From: Burkholderia seminalis DSM 23518
GTDB lineage: Bacteria; Pseudomonadota; Gammaproteobacteria; Burkholderiales; Burkholderiaceae
NCBI RefSeq assembly: GCF_902832885.1
Contig: NZ_CADFDK010000002.1
Span: forward strand, 124,001 to 188,000
Direction of reading: 5' to 3'
DNA: 64,000 nucleotides
The stretch's first letter is position 1. The number at the start of each line of letters is the position of its first letter. Positions 1 to 8,175 of this stretch are shown here, piece after piece. The position numbers and the translations under genes were made by a program. The notes beneath the pieces are model-generated. The model saw nothing but the letters and a program-made list of their open reading frames with translations, was not told the DNA's origin and ran no database searches.

Positions 1-834
1 CGCCTGTTCGACCGGCAACCAGACTTCCAGCACGCCGGCACCCGTCACCGGATCGTAGTCACCGCTGTAGCGCTCGAACTCGGGCGCGTCCACCGCCTTG
101 AATCCTGACGTCGGCAGCCAGCCGTTCCAGATGCTGTGGAAGGTCTGGTGCAACGTCGAGATATGCCCGGCGTGTTCGAACACCGCGTAGCGCTGCGGCG
201 CCAGTTCGACCCAGCGAAACGGCGCGGGCAGCCGGTCGACGCGCGTGACTTCCACACCCGCGATGTATTCGAAGCTGCCGTCCGCATCGGGGTTGCAGCA
301 CACGCCGTACGTGACGTCGCCGAGCTGGCCGGGGAAGGACCCGAGGTAGGGGATGAACGCCTGCCAGAGCGCTGGAATCCCTTCGTTGGTTTCGAACGTA
401 TAGCGGTCGCTCATGCCCGCGATCAGCCGCGTGCCGGCGGTCTCGAAACGTGACGGCATCACGTCGACGATCTTCAGTTCTTTCATGCGAAGCGGCTCCA
501 CAACAGACAATCCGTCGAGCGTGCGCCGTGCCCGCACCTCCTCGGGCGTCATGCCGAAGAGATCGCGGAAGGCGCGCGTAAACGCCTCATGGGAGCCATA
601 ACCGGCATCGAGCGCCACGTGCAGGATGTCCGGCGCGCCTTGCGCCAATGCATGCGCTGCGCGCGTCAGCCGCCGCGACCGGACATAGCGCATCACCGGC
701 CAGCCGGTATTCATCGAGAACAGGCGCGAGAAGCCGAAGCGCGTCATGTCGCAATCGGCGGAAATCCTGTCGAGCGTCAGTTCCCTGTCCAGTTCGGTTT
801 CGATAAACCAGAGTGCTTGTCCAACCGGGTGCAT
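1..834 (-). CDS. AraC-family transcriptional regulator with GyrI-like effector domain (3' end cut by window edge)
   Basis: The frame opens at ATG 834 and stays open to base 1 (278 codons), so only the last few residues are missing. Residues about 1-105 form an AraC-type double helix-turn-helix; the second helix region contains GYGSHEAFTRAFRDLFGMTP, typical of the family. Residues about 115-278 resemble the GyrI-like/AraC effector-binding domain (SRFETAGTRLIAG near its start, VELAPQRYAVFEHAG in the middle), which usually binds small molecules. It is expected to be a cytoplasmic DNA-binding regulator of unknown target. It lies downstream of the lectin operon on the same strand, about 150 bases after bclB, but looks like an independent unit. 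Family assignment is firm; specific role unknown. Confidence 0.85.
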   Translation of the reverse strand, partial: MHPVGQALWFIETELDRELTLDRISADCDMTRFGFSRLFSMNTGWPVMRYVRSRRLTRAAHALAQGAPDILHVALDAGYGSHEAFTRAFRDLFGMTPEEVRARRTLDGLSVVEPLRMKELKIVDVMPSRFETAGTRLIAGMSDRYTFETNEGIPALWQAFIPYLGSFPGQLGDVTYGVCCNPDADGSFEYIAGVEVTRVDRLPAPFRWVELAPQRYAVFEHAGHISTLHQTFHSIWNGWLPTSGFKAVDAPEFERYSGDYDPVTGAGVLEVWLPVEQA

Positions 835-982
835 GGCGTACCAATGAGGGTGTCGGGTGGACTATATGGTATCGGCGGCCGGGGCATTTGATCGTTCTTG
901 CGCGGCAGCCGCGATCGGGTGGCTGCACAAATGCACATCGCCACGCCGGTCGGCGTGGCGATGATCGACGGGCTGCTGCGGT

Positions 983-1717
983 TTAACCCAGCGGCCAGTT
1001 CAGGATCGCGATGCCGTCGTTGTAGTCGCCATCGGTTCCATCCTCCGACCCGACGAGCCCGAAGTAGGTCTTCTTGAAGATGTCGACCTGGCGTGAGCCG
1101 ATCTTCGACGGCTTGCCGTTCGCCGACACGACCACGCGCACCTTGCCCTTGCCCGAGTTCACGATCTGCGTGTTCAGGTTCGCGTCTTGCGTGCCGGCGC
1201 CCTGGAACGTCGCGGCCGGTGTCGGGTTGTCGTCGACGAAGACCTCGATCGTCTGCGGTGCCGACGAGTTGACCAGCGCGGTCACACCGAACGCGATGTT
1301 CGGCGGCAGGTTGAAGATGCCGTCGCGTTCGCCGCCGCCGGTCGGCGCGGGCGCCGGCTGCACGGGCTGCGGCGTCGCCTTCGAGAAATAGTTGACGACT
1401 GCGCCCACGCCGAATTTGGCGGCGGCGCCGGGCAGCACGCCGGGCGCGCCGGCCCACGTGACCGTGCAGGCGACGACTTCGCCCGCCGCATCGGTCTTCA
1501 CCTTGTTCTGCCAGCTGCCGACGTCGAAGCTGTACGGGATCGTCGCGATATCGACGAACACGTCGTATTGCGGCAGTTTCTCGACCAGCTGCGCGGTCAT
1601 GAACTGACGCATCCGGTCGAGCACGGCCTGGTCGCCGTTGGCTTGTACGGCGGTGGCGTCGTTGCCGGCGAGTTGCAGCAGCGCATACAGATCGTCATGG
1701 GTAAACGGTTGTGACAT
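983..1717 (-). CDS. bclB: Two-domain PA-IIL-type lectin BclB
   Basis: A 244-residue protein whose last ~115 residues are a calcium-dependent fucose/mannose-binding PA-IIL (LecB) domain. The C-terminus SEDGTDGDYNDGIAILNWPLG-like segment supplies the calcium ligands (the acidic ED..D.DYND cluster) and the terminal Gly that reaches the partner subunit in this family. Residues 1-120 form a separate domain with no signal peptide (MSQPFTHDDLYALLQLAGN start), ending in a Pro-rich linker at about 121-130. The start is ATG 1717 with GAGGA nine bases upstream. It is the last gene of a bclA-bclC-bclB operon. In B. cenocepacia these soluble lectins are known to bind surface sugars and act in biofilm structure; length and order match, so the symbol is used with confidence. 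Confidence 0.93.
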   Translation of the reverse strand: MSQPFTHDDLYALLQLAGNDATAVQANGDQAVLDRMRQFMTAQLVEKLPQYDVFVDIATIPYSFDVGSWQNKVKTDAAGEVVACTVTWAGAPGVLPGAAAKFGVGAVVNYFSKATPQPVQPAPAPTGGGERDGIFNLPPNIAFGVTALVNSSAPQTIEVFVDDNPTPAATFQGAGTQDANLNTQIVNSGKGKVRVVVSANGKPSKIGSRQVDIFKKTYFGLVGSEDGTDGDYNDGIAILNWPLG

Positions 1718-1867
1718 GTCGTCCTCGTCTCGATGGAATATCTCGCGTTGCGCAGCCGGTGACCGGGGTCACCGTGCCGCGCGCGGCGCAAAGCGTGGGA
1801 CTGCTTGAAAGTTTCGCAATGTGTGGTTGGCCCCGTCGCCATCGCGACGCTGCGTGACTGCCGCCGA

Positions 1868-2674
1868 TCAGCCGAGCGGCCAGTTCAGGAACACGATGCC
1901 GTCGTTGTAGTCGTCGTCGGCGCCGTCTTCCGAGCCGACGATCCCGAAGAACGACTTCTTGAAGAGGTCGACCTGCCGCGAGCCGAGCCGCGACGGCTTG
2001 CCGTTCGCCATCACGATCACGCGCACACGGCCCTTGCCGGAGTCGAGCACCTTCGTGCCGAGGTTCTGGTCCTGCACGCCGGCGCCCCTGAACGTCGCGG
2101 CGGGTGTCGGGTTGTCGTCGATGTAGATGTCGATCGTCTGGTCGTTCGCCGCGTTGGTGAGCGCGGTGACGCGGAACTTGATGTTCGGCGGCAGGTTGAA
2201 CGTGCCGTCGCGTTCGCCGCCGGCCCCTCCACCGATGTTGCCGGTGCCTGGATTCCCGCTGCCGTGCGACGACGATTGCGCGGCGGTTTCACCGATCGCG
2301 GACAGGCTCGCGTACGAATCGATATGCATCGCGCTGCCGCGCACGCTTTTCCACTGGCCTTTCACGAACGTGATGCCGCTGCCGGCATCGATTGTCGCGA
2401 CCAGCGTGAACGGCATGCGGCCGGTGCTTTCCGGCACCTTCGACGAATACGTGAAGCAGCCGTCCGCGACGACGCCTCGATCGGTCGCGATCGCGAAGTA
2501 GATGCCGGGGAAGTTGTTGCCGGTTGCGTACGGCGTCGGCACGTTGAGGATGACCTGCAGCTTGCCGTCGCGAATCTCCGCCTTGGCGATGTCGATATAC
2601 AGGCCGGGGATGTCGACGTAGGTTTCCGACGTCACGACGGGCGCGCTGACGATCGAAGCCGAAAGGAGCGGCAT
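1868..2674 (-). CDS. bclC: Two-domain PA-IIL-type lectin BclC
   Basis: A 268-residue protein. Residues about 1-145 carry a distinct N-terminal domain (SETYVDIPGLYIDIAKAEI near the start) and a Gly/Ser-rich linker at about 135-155. Residues about 155-268 are a PA-IIL lectin domain ending SEDGADDDYNDGIVFLNWPLG-like, with the calcium-site acidic cluster and C-terminal Gly. ATG 2674 (MPLLSASIV) is preferred because GGAGA lies six bases upstream; a GTG at 2695 would add seven residues. It lies between bclA (123-base gap) and bclB (150-base gap), all on the minus strand. By analogy with B. cenocepacia it binds mannosides through the C-terminal domain; the N-terminal domain's ligand cannot be read from sequence. 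Confidence 0.92.
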   Translation of the reverse strand: MPLLSASIVSAPVVTSETYVDIPGLYIDIAKAEIRDGKLQVILNVPTPYATGNNFPGIYFAIATDRGVVADGCFTYSSKVPESTGRMPFTLVATIDAGSGITFVKGQWKSVRGSAMHIDSYASLSAIGETAAQSSSHGSGNPGTGNIGGGAGGERDGTFNLPPNIKFRVTALTNAANDQTIDIYIDDNPTPAATFRGAGVQDQNLGTKVLDSGKGRVRVIVMANGKPSRLGSRQVDLFKKSFFGIVGSEDGADDDYNDGIVFLNWPLG

Positions 2675-2797
2675 GGAAGTCTCCGGTGATGACACGGTTC
2701 TGGGAGGGCGGCGTGAGGGGCCGCCGAACGCGGCGCGAACCCGCCGGCCGGCGCGGACGCGGCCAGCCGGCGGTGGTCGGTCGTCGATCGCGTCAGG

Positions 2798-3187
2798 TCA
2801 GCCGATCGGCCACTGGAGCACGACGATGCCGTCGTTGTAGTCGCTGTCGTGGCCGTCTTCCGACACGACGATCCCGAAGTTGACCGTGTACGGCGAGCCG
2901 TCCGACTTCTTGCCGTTGACCGGCGCGAGGCGCGCGTCGGTGGCCGACGGCTTGCCGTTGACCGACACTTCGAAGCGGAGCTTGCCGTTGCCGGAATTCA
3001 GCTTGACTTCACGCGGGCCGTCGCGCGTCGTCAGCTTGTGATACGCGGCGGGTTCGGTGCTGTCACCGATAAACAGCTTGATGTGCTGCTGCTCGGCGGC
3101 ATTCGCGAAGAAAATCGCACGGAAATCGGTATTCGGCGGAATCGAAAACTCGCCGGCACGATTGGAAGACGTTTGAGAGTCGGCCAT
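2798..3187 (-). CDS. bclA: Single-domain PA-IIL-type mannose-binding lectin BclA
   Basis: A 129-residue protein, the exact size expected for BclA, consisting only of the LecB-like beta-sandwich. It begins MADSQTSSNRAGEFSIPPNT and ends EDGHDSDYNDGIVVLQWPIG, containing the two-calcium site cluster. The start ATG 3187 follows a perfect AGGAGG-type ribosome site. BclA dimers bind mannose through two calcium ions; there is no signal peptide, so release is non-classical. First gene of the lectin operon; a candidate promoter lies about 480 bases upstream (see 3677-3721). In B. cenocepacia the operon is under cell-density control, but no clear lux-type box was found here by eye. Confidence 0.95.
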   Translation of the reverse strand: MADSQTSSNRAGEFSIPPNTDFRAIFFANAAEQQHIKLFIGDSTEPAAYHKLTTRDGPREVKLNSGNGKLRFEVSVNGKPSATDARLAPVNGKKSDGSPYTVNFGIVVSEDGHDSDYNDGIVVLQWPIG

Positions 3188-3670
3188 GCTTGCCTCCTGA
3201 GGTTTGTTGGATAAGGCGTGAGCGCTGTCGCGCAAACGTTTGCCGTTTGAAGCGCGACGGTTAAAGCATGGAGAAAAATAAATAAAAAAATATTCGAACG
3301 GGAAGGGTTATTGTTCAGTAAATCGAAAATCAAGGTTAATCGATTTAATGAATTGCAGTTAATGAATCGATTTTCGATGTATTCGGGAAATTATGTCGAT
3401 GCGCGTATCGTTTTCCTGAACGATGCGGGCCGTAGTGCGGCGAGAGCGTGGCGGGAAGGTGCAGCGGACAATCGGGCTTCGGAGCAGACGCTCGGCGTTC
3501 GCATATGGCAGCGTTTCGTTTCAACATCAGCATCTCGGTCGTGGCCGCGCCCACCGGCCACCGTCGAACGCCCGCACCGAAGCCCGATCGCAAGGGGAAG
3601 GGGTGCGACACCGGCGAAGAGGATGGACCGACTCACTCCGAACATGAATAGGACCTCACCGGCGCCGCAC
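3188..3670. other. Long upstream region of the lectin operon with an AT-rich block
   Basis: There is no credible gene in this stretch. Bases about 3255-3405 are strikingly AT-rich for this genome and contain repeated ATCGATTT/AATCGATT words (for example near 3338, 3366 and 3371), giving a set of short inverted repeats. This is the only long AT-rich tract in the window and could bind nucleoid proteins of the H-NS/MvaT kind or contain the main lectin promoter. Small frames overlapping 3391-3681 on both strands look like chance frames. Confidence 0.5.
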
Positions 3671-3676
3671 CCGTGA

Positions 3677-3721
3677 AGCATATCGACGGGGCAGGCCGTC
3701 GCCTATCGGACTGGACTGATT
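3677..3721 (-). promoter_or_regulatory. Candidate activator-dependent promoter toward bclACB
   Basis: On the minus strand the box AATCAGTCCAGTCCGATA (3704-3721) is centred 30.5 bp from the -10-like hexamer TATGCT (3682-3677), giving a predicted start near 3670. This is one of a dozen sites in the window with the same geometry. If real, the lectin operon has a roughly 480-base leader, so a nearer promoter may also exist. Confidence 0.45.
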
Positions 3722-3770
3722 TTGCGCCCGCACTGAGTGCCGGCAAAAACCGCGAATCCCGAGCGCCCGG

Positions 3771-3800
3771 TTGACAGCCCCGGTCGCCCTGTGATCTGAT
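3771..3800 (+). promoter_or_regulatory. Promoter of the leu leader/leuA unit
   Basis: A perfect -35 hexamer TTGACA (3771-3776) is followed after 18 bases by TCTGAT (3795-3800) as a -10. The predicted start falls at about 3807-3808, that is, on the A of the leader-peptide ATG, so the transcript would be leaderless. Confidence 0.6.
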
Positions 3801-3807
3801 TCCGGCC

Positions 3808-3903
3808 ATGCAAGCCGCCCAGTCCCTCTTCTCGCTACGACTACTCGCCCGTTTCTCCGGGCTGGGTCTACGGCTGCGCGCTTTCCGTCTGCTTCTGTCC
3901 TGA
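3808..3903 (+). CDS. leu leader peptide (attenuation control of leuA)
   Basis: A 31-codon open frame beginning MQAAQSLFSLRLLARFSG and ending in a run of three Leu before Ser and TGA. Ten of 31 codons are Leu, and the choice is abnormal for this GC-rich genome: three CTA and one CTT are used. This is the signature of a leader peptide whose ribosome stalls when charged leucyl-tRNA is scarce. It ends 239 bases before leuA, with a terminator-like hairpin between them. There is no Shine-Dalgarno sequence; with the promoter at 3771-3800 the mRNA would start at the ATG itself. Too short for standard gene calling. The leader role is inferred from composition, position and the downstream gene. Confidence 0.85.
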   Translation: MQAAQSLFSLRLLARFSGLGLRLRAFRLLLS

Positions 3904-3933
3904 AGCGCCAGATTTTCCCCGTATCACCGACCT

Positions 3934-3972
3934 GGCCCCGGTTGTCGACCGGCGCCTGAGTTCGTCTTTTTT
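3934..3972 (+). terminator. Candidate attenuator hairpin between leu leader and leuA
   Basis: GGCCCCGGT (3934-3942) can pair with ACCGGCGCC (3948-3956), eight pairs with one mismatch and a five-base loop, followed ten bases later by CTTTTTT (3966-3972). The T-run is a little far from the stem, so a variant fold may be the true terminator. Competing antiterminator pairings were not resolved by eye. Confidence 0.5.
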
Positions 3973-4142
3973 CCGTATCGCTCCGCTCCGTCCCGGTCGC
4001 TCAACCGCCAAGGCCGTCGTTCGCCGTACCGCTTTGCCGTTGTGCCGTTTCATCGCTGTCACCGCTGCGCGCGCAGCCGGCCACACCCGCCGAGGGCCGC
4101 CGCGACGCGGTTTCCCGACATACCGACCGAGGACCGAACATC

Positions 4143-5855
4143 ATGATGCTGAAGAACCCCGCGACGAAGTACCGACCGTTTACGCCCGTCAACCTGCCGG
4201 ACCGCATGTGGCCGTCGCGCACGATCACGCACGCGCCGATCTGGATGAGCACCGACCTGCGCGACGGCAACCAGGCGCTGTTCGAGCCGATGGACGCCGC
4301 GCGCAAGATGCGGATGTTCAAGACGCTGGTCGCGATCGGCTTCAAGGAGATCGAGGTCGCGTTCCCGTCGGCGTCGGAAACCGATTTCAACTTCGTGCGC
4401 GAGCTGATCGAGGGCGGCCACATTCCCGACGACGTGACGATCGAGGTGCTCACGCAGGCGCGCGACGACCTGATCGAGCGCACGTTCGAGTCGCTGCGCG
4501 GCGCGAAGCGCGCGATCGTGCACCTGTACAACGCAACCGCGCCGGAATTCCGCAAGATCGTGTTCGGCCTCGAGCGCGACGGCGTGAAGCGACTCGCGGT
4601 GAACGCGGCGCGCACGATCAAGCGCTGCGCCGACGCGGCGACCGACACGCGGTTCACGCTGCAATACAGCCCCGAAACCTTCACGGCCACCGAACTCGAC
4701 TTCGCGAAGGAAGTCTGCGATGCCGTCTTCGACGTGTGGCAGCCGACGCCCGAGCACAAGGCGATCGTGAACCTGCCGGCGACCGTCGAAGTCGGCACGC
4801 CGAACTTCTACGCGGACCAGATCGAGTGGATGCACCGCAACCTCGCGCGTCGTGATGCGCTGATCCTGTCGGTGCATCCGCACAACGATCGCGGGACCGC
4901 GGTCGCGGCGGCCGAACTCGCGGTGATGGCCGGCGCCGACCGCATCGAGGGCTGCCTGTTCGGCAACGGCGAGCGCACCGGCAACGTCGATCTCGTGACG
5001 CTCGCGCTGAACCTGTACACGCAGGGCGTCGACCCGGGCCTCGACTTCTCGCAGATCAACGAAGTCGCGCGCACGTCGGAAGAATGCACGCAATTGCCGA
5101 TCCATCCGCGTCATCCGTATGTCGGCGATCTCGTGTTCACCGCGTTCTCCGGCTCGCATCAGGACGCGATCAAGAAGGGCTTTGCCGTGCAGAAACCCGA
5201 CGCCGTGTGGGAAATGCCGTACCTGCCGATCGATCCGAGCGATCTCGGCCGCACCTACGATTCGATCATTCGCGTGAACAGCCAGTCGGGCAAGGGCGGT
5301 ATCGCGTACCTGCTCGAACAAGGCTACGGCGTCGCGTTGCCGCGCCGTCTGCAGGTCGACTTCAGCGCGGCCGTGCAGCGCCTGACCGACGACAGCGGCC
5401 ACGAGGTGACGAGCGCGCAGATCTGGTCGCTGTTCCAGCAGGAGTATGTGGCGGGCGATGCGCCGCTGCGTTATGTCGGCCATGAGCTGACCGAGCGCGA
5501 CGGCCGCGAGACGATCGTGCTGACCGCGGACGTGCACGGCGAGCGCCGCGTGCTGCGCGGCGAAGGCAACGGCCCGCTCGACGCGCTGATGCACGCGCTG
5601 CGCACGCCGCTGCGGATCCAGCACTACGAGGAGCGCGCGCTGTCGCAGGGCGCCGATGCGAAGGCGATCGCGATCGCCGAGCTGGCCGGCACGGGCGTGC
5701 GCGGCAGCGCGTTCGGCGTCGGCATCGATGCGAACCTGACGACCGCGTCGATCCGTGCGGTGATCAGCGGCATCAACCGCGCGTATGCGCGCGCGGACGA
5801 GGCGGTGCAGGCGACGTTCTTTGACGTGGCGCGCGCGGTGAAGGCCGTGGCGTAA
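4143..5855 (+). CDS. leuA: 2-isopropylmalate synthase
   Basis: A 570-residue enzyme that condenses acetyl-CoA with 2-ketoisovalerate, the first committed step of leucine synthesis. It is the long LeuA form with an N-terminal extension. The catalytic TIM barrel (about 30-320) has the metal-site motif DLRDGNQAL and the family signature [14 protein letters not shown] followed by [12 protein letters not shown]. The C-terminal regulatory domain (about 440-560) has the LeuA-dimer features GANLTTASI-like and [19 protein letters not shown], where leucine normally binds for feedback inhibition. Start ATG 4143 follows AGGA; a second ATG is three bases on. The gene is alone after its leader peptide, so it appears to be regulated by attenuation as well as by end-product. 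It is separate from leuBCD, which are not in the window. Confidence 0.95.
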   Translation: MMLKNPATKYRPFTPVNLPDRMWPSRTITHAPIWMSTDLRDGNQALFEPMDAARKMRMFKTLVAIGFKEIEVAFPSASETDFNFVRELIEGGHIPDDVTIEVLTQARDDLIERTFESLRGAKRAIVHLYNATAPEFRKIVFGLERDGVKRLAVNAARTIKRCADAATDTRFTLQYSPETFTATELDFAKEVCDAVFDVWQPTPEHKAIVNLPATVEVGTPNFYADQIEWMHRNLARRDALILSVHPHNDRGTAVAAAELAVMAGADRIEGCLFGNGERTGNVDLVTLALNLYTQGVDPGLDFSQINEVARTSEECTQLPIHPRHPYVGDLVFTAFSGSHQDAIKKGFAVQKPDAVWEMPYLPIDPSDLGRTYDSIIRVNSQSGKGGIAYLLEQGYGVALPRRLQVDFSAAVQRLTDDSGHEVTSAQIWSLFQQEYVAGDAPLRYVGHELTERDGRETIVLTADVHGERRVLRGEGNGPLDALMHALRTPLRIQHYEERALSQGADAKAIAIAELAGTGVRGSAFGVGIDANLTTASIRAVISGINRAYARADEAVQATFFDVARAVKAVA

Positions 5856-5989
5856 GTCGAGCGGTGATGGGTGCGCCGGTGTGACGCAGGCCTGACAACC
5901 CTGACAGGCGATGACTTCACATAACGAGCGTATCGTGCAAGCGGCGCGCGGGTCCGTTTTATCGCGCCCATCACCACGAGGAATGTGTC

Positions 5990-6394
5990 ATGTCGAAAGA
6001 AGATGCCCTGCGGGGCGATATCAAGGGGCAGGCCCAGGCGGCGGACCGCCACAACCTGGCGCGGCCGGCCGCGAACGGCGCGCTGTGGGCGCGCGGGCTC
6101 ACGACGCAGCGGGTCGCCGACCTGTTCAGGACCTTGCCGGGATTGCCGGGGCACTGGATGCAGTTGCAGAACGAGGTCAACGCCGGGAATCGCTATTTCT
6201 ACGGCGTCCAGAACGGCAGCGTGACGACCGAGGAAGGCAAGGCGCTGATCCGCTGGATCGCCAACGCGGTCGTGAGCGCCGCCGAGCATGCGTCGTTCGA
6301 CTTCACGCTGCAGCAGCTGCGTTTCACGGCCGACATGGGCTGGCTCAAGCTCCAGCGTGTCAACGGGCGCGTGATGGTGTTCTCGCGGCCGTGA
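5990..6394 (+). CDS. Hypothetical protein, 134 residues
   Basis: An open frame with good GC3 coding bias and an AGGA ribosome site before ATG 5990. The protein starts MSKEDALRGDIKGQAQAADR and has no signal peptide or membrane segment. It is mixed alpha/beta in character, with conserved-looking aromatic residues (LPGHWMQLQ, NRYFYGVQNG). I do not recognise the family. It stands alone between leuA (134-base gap) and the arsR remnant. No function is proposed. Confidence 0.75.
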   Translation: MSKEDALRGDIKGQAQAADRHNLARPAANGALWARGLTTQRVADLFRTLPGLPGHWMQLQNEVNAGNRYFYGVQNGSVTTEEGKALIRWIANAVVSAAEHASFDFTLQQLRFTADMGWLKLQRVNGRVMVFSRP

Positions 6395-6535
6395 GCCGGG
6401 CGCCGGGCCGACGCTGACGGCGGTCGTGCATCGAGAAGTGTGCAGGTGAATGTGATGCGGCCGTCGACGGGATGCCGTCCGGCTGCGTCGCTCTATTGCT
6501 CGGCAGCTTTCCCTCGTCAAGCCGGCTTTTCGGTT

Positions 6536-6566
6536 TTCCCTATTTCGCCGTTGCCGAAATAGGGAA
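6536..6566. promoter_or_regulatory. Perfect ArsR-type operator palindrome of a decayed arsR
   Basis: TTCCCTATTTCG (6536-6547) and CGAAATAGGGAA (6555-6566) are exact 12-base inverted repeats around a seven-base spacer. The intact arsR at 54589 has the same arrangement, TTCCATATTTCGA/TCGAATAATGGAA, overlapping its start codon. The position relative to the arsR remnant is the same, so this is the old operator, apparently better preserved than its gene. Confidence 0.75.
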
Positions 6567-6750
6567 GCGAACGAAATCGTCGCCGCGCTCGCGGCGCTTG
6601 CGCACGAACCGGCAGGAAGGGCGCTTTCTGATCCATTGCGCGACCTTCGACACGATGAACGGGCTGCCGGGTGATGTCACGGAGCATTGTTGCGGCGGCG
6701 ATCCGCGCTCGCCGGTGTCCGCGTATTCTGCTTCCCGCATGCAATCCTCC
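6560..6750 (+). pseudogene. Remnant of an arsR gene (internal deletion, start lost)
   Basis: The sequence aligns by eye with the intact arsR at 54589-54924. After the operator, 6571-6608 encodes EIVAALAALAHE, matching TIAALAALAHE of arsR. Bases 6610-6715 encode NRQEGRFLIHCATFDTMNG followed by the metal-site EHCCGGDPRSPV, matching SRQEGRFVFYCANFATMNG and ENCCGGHPCSPV. About 135-140 bases of the DNA-binding region are deleted at about 6607-6611, changing the reading frame, and the ATG has become ATAGGG. No arsenic genes adjoin it. It is most likely the relic of a second ars operon or of a duplication. Confidence 0.8.
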
Positions 6751-7005
6751 GGACGCGCATTCGCGTCGACGAGTTTCGGTGAGCGGACAGGTAACGGCAC
6801 GTACGCGCTCAGGGACGTGCTTACCGATGAAAGCGTGATCGTGCCGGCAAGACGACGTTTTCCGGGACCCGGTCATCAATCAGGGCATCCCGCGCGTTGA
6901 CCGTCGATGAAATGACAGTTGCGCCGCAATCCGATCAAGCCCAAACCTACCAACGCTGAGCGCGCCCATCGCGCCCGGCCGCCCACGTTTTCCTGGTGGT
7001 GCGGC
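6751..7005. other. Intergenic stretch without a recognised gene
   Basis: Nothing convincing is seen here; the frames that run through it belong to shadows of the neighbouring glycosidase gene. It ends at the promoter box at 7006. Confidence 0.5.
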
Positions 7006-7048
7006 TAAGACCGGTCCGATTGCCCACATGCGCGACACAGGCGATGCT
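7006..7048 (+). promoter_or_regulatory. Candidate activator-dependent promoter of the glycosidase unit
   Basis: The box TAAGACCGGTCCGATT (7006-7021) is centred 30.5 bp before the -10-like GATGCT (7043-7048). The predicted start is near 7055, upstream of an 18-codon frame (7073) and the glycosidase (7189). Confidence 0.5.
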
Positions 7049-7072
7049 GTCGGGATTTGAGGGAATCCTTGC

Positions 7073-7129
7073 ATGGGTCTGCTGATCATCGCGATATGCG
7101 TCACCGTCGCCATATTCTTCGTATTGTGA
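7073..7129 (+). CDS. Possible 18-residue hydrophobic membrane peptide
   Basis: ATG 7073 follows TGAGGGA nine bases upstream and encodes MGLLIIAICVTVAIFFVL, a single short transmembrane-like helix. It lies between the predicted start near 7055 and the glycosidase 59 bases downstream, so it would be the first product of that transcript. It could be a membrane microprotein or a translated leader. The only evidence is the ribosome site, composition and position. Confidence 0.4.
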   Translation: MGLLIIAICVTVAIFFVL

Positions 7130-7188
7130 CCGGCGCCGATCGACGCGGCTCGTGCGCGTTCCATGACAGAAGGGGGGCCTTGTCCGCG

Positions 7189-8175
7189 ATGTCCAATCGA
7201 ATTCGCAAGCTGGCGATCGCCGCCGCCGGCTGCATGCTGGCGGCTGCGGCCGGTGCTGCTGATACGGCGCGCTGGCCTGGCGCGTCGGGCGGTGAGCCGC
7301 GCGTCGGCGTGCAGGTCAAGATCCAGTCGTTGACGCGCGACGATGCGCGCAACATTCGCGACACCGGCTTCGCGTTCGTCCGCTTCGGCGCGTGGGCCGA
7401 ACGTCTGGATCAGGCGGCTTATCGGGCGCAACTCGACGAGGCGTTCGCGGCCGCACGTTCCGCGGGCCTGCCGGTGCTGTTGACCGTGCGCGCGCTGGGT
7501 CCGCTCGTGCCGGCGCACGACGCGAAAACGAAGACGGACGCGCTCGCGCTCGCGGGCCGCCGGATGGCCGATGCGATCGCGGCGCTGGCCGCGCGGCATC
7601 GGCACGACCTGATCGCCGTCGAACTCTGGAACGAACCCGACCTCGCGCGCTACTGGCCGACCGGCGATGTCGCGCGGACCTTTCCACCATTCGCCGTAGC
7701 CTTGTGCCGCGCGCTGGCCGACGCGGCGCCGGGCGTGCCGGTCGTCGGCTTCGGGTTCGCGCGCGCGCCGCTGCCGGGCAGCGTGCCGGACCGCTTGCTG
7801 GCGGGCGTGCATGCGGCCGCACCGGGCTGTCTGGACGCTGTGTCGTACCACGCGTACGGGATGACGCCCGCGCAGATTCGCACGGCCGCGCGCGACATCG
7901 ACACGCGCTATGGGCTGCCGGCCATCGTGACCGAAGTCGGCGCGGCGTCGACGGGCGGCGATGGCGAGCAGCGGCAGGCGCATCGCCTGCGCGCGCTGCT
8001 CGATGCGCGCGGCGAACTGCATACGCCGCTGATTTCGGTTTACGAGTGGGCCGATACCGCAAGCGCCGGCGACGCGGCGCAACGCGCCTACGGCGTCGTG
8101 CATGCGGACCGGTCGCCGAAGCCGGCGCTCGACGCATTGCGTGCCGCGCTGCGCACGGCGCCGCTTCCCCGGTAA
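7189..8175 (+). CDS. Secreted clan-A glycoside hydrolase of the exopolysaccharide locus
   Basis: A 328-residue protein with an N-terminal signal peptide (MSNRIRKLAIAAAGCMLAAA, cleavage after about residue 26). The remainder is a TIM-barrel glycosidase of the GH39/GH5-like clan: VELWNEPDLARYW carries the acid/base Glu149 and AIVTEVGAAS the nucleophile Glu249, about 100 residues apart as expected. It is probably periplasmic and may trim or release the polysaccharide made by the convergent operon, as PslG does for Psl. That comparison is by context only. ATG 7189 is chosen; TTG 7180, closer to the AGGGGGG ribosome site, is an alternative. Its stop codon abuts that of the polymerase gene (8176) with no gap. 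Confidence 0.8.
   Translation: MSNRIRKLAIAAAGCMLAAAAGAADTARWPGASGGEPRVGVQVKIQSLTRDDARNIRDTGFAFVRFGAWAERLDQAAYRAQLDEAFAAARSAGLPVLLTVRALGPLVPAHDAKTKTDALALAGRRMADAIAALAARHRHDLIAVELWNEPDLARYWPTGDVARTFPPFAVALCRALADAAPGVPVVGFGFARAPLPGSVPDRLLAGVHAAAPGCLDAVSYHAYGMTPAQIRTAARDIDTRYGLPAIVTEVGAASTGGDGEQRQAHRLRALLDARGELHTPLISVYEWADTASAGDAAQRAYGVVHADRSPKPALDALRAALRTAPLPR

Noticed and set aside
3391-3681. Minus-strand frame of 96 codons upstream of the lectins
   Set aside because: Overlapped by other equally poor frames in a region better explained as promoter and leader; no ribosome site.
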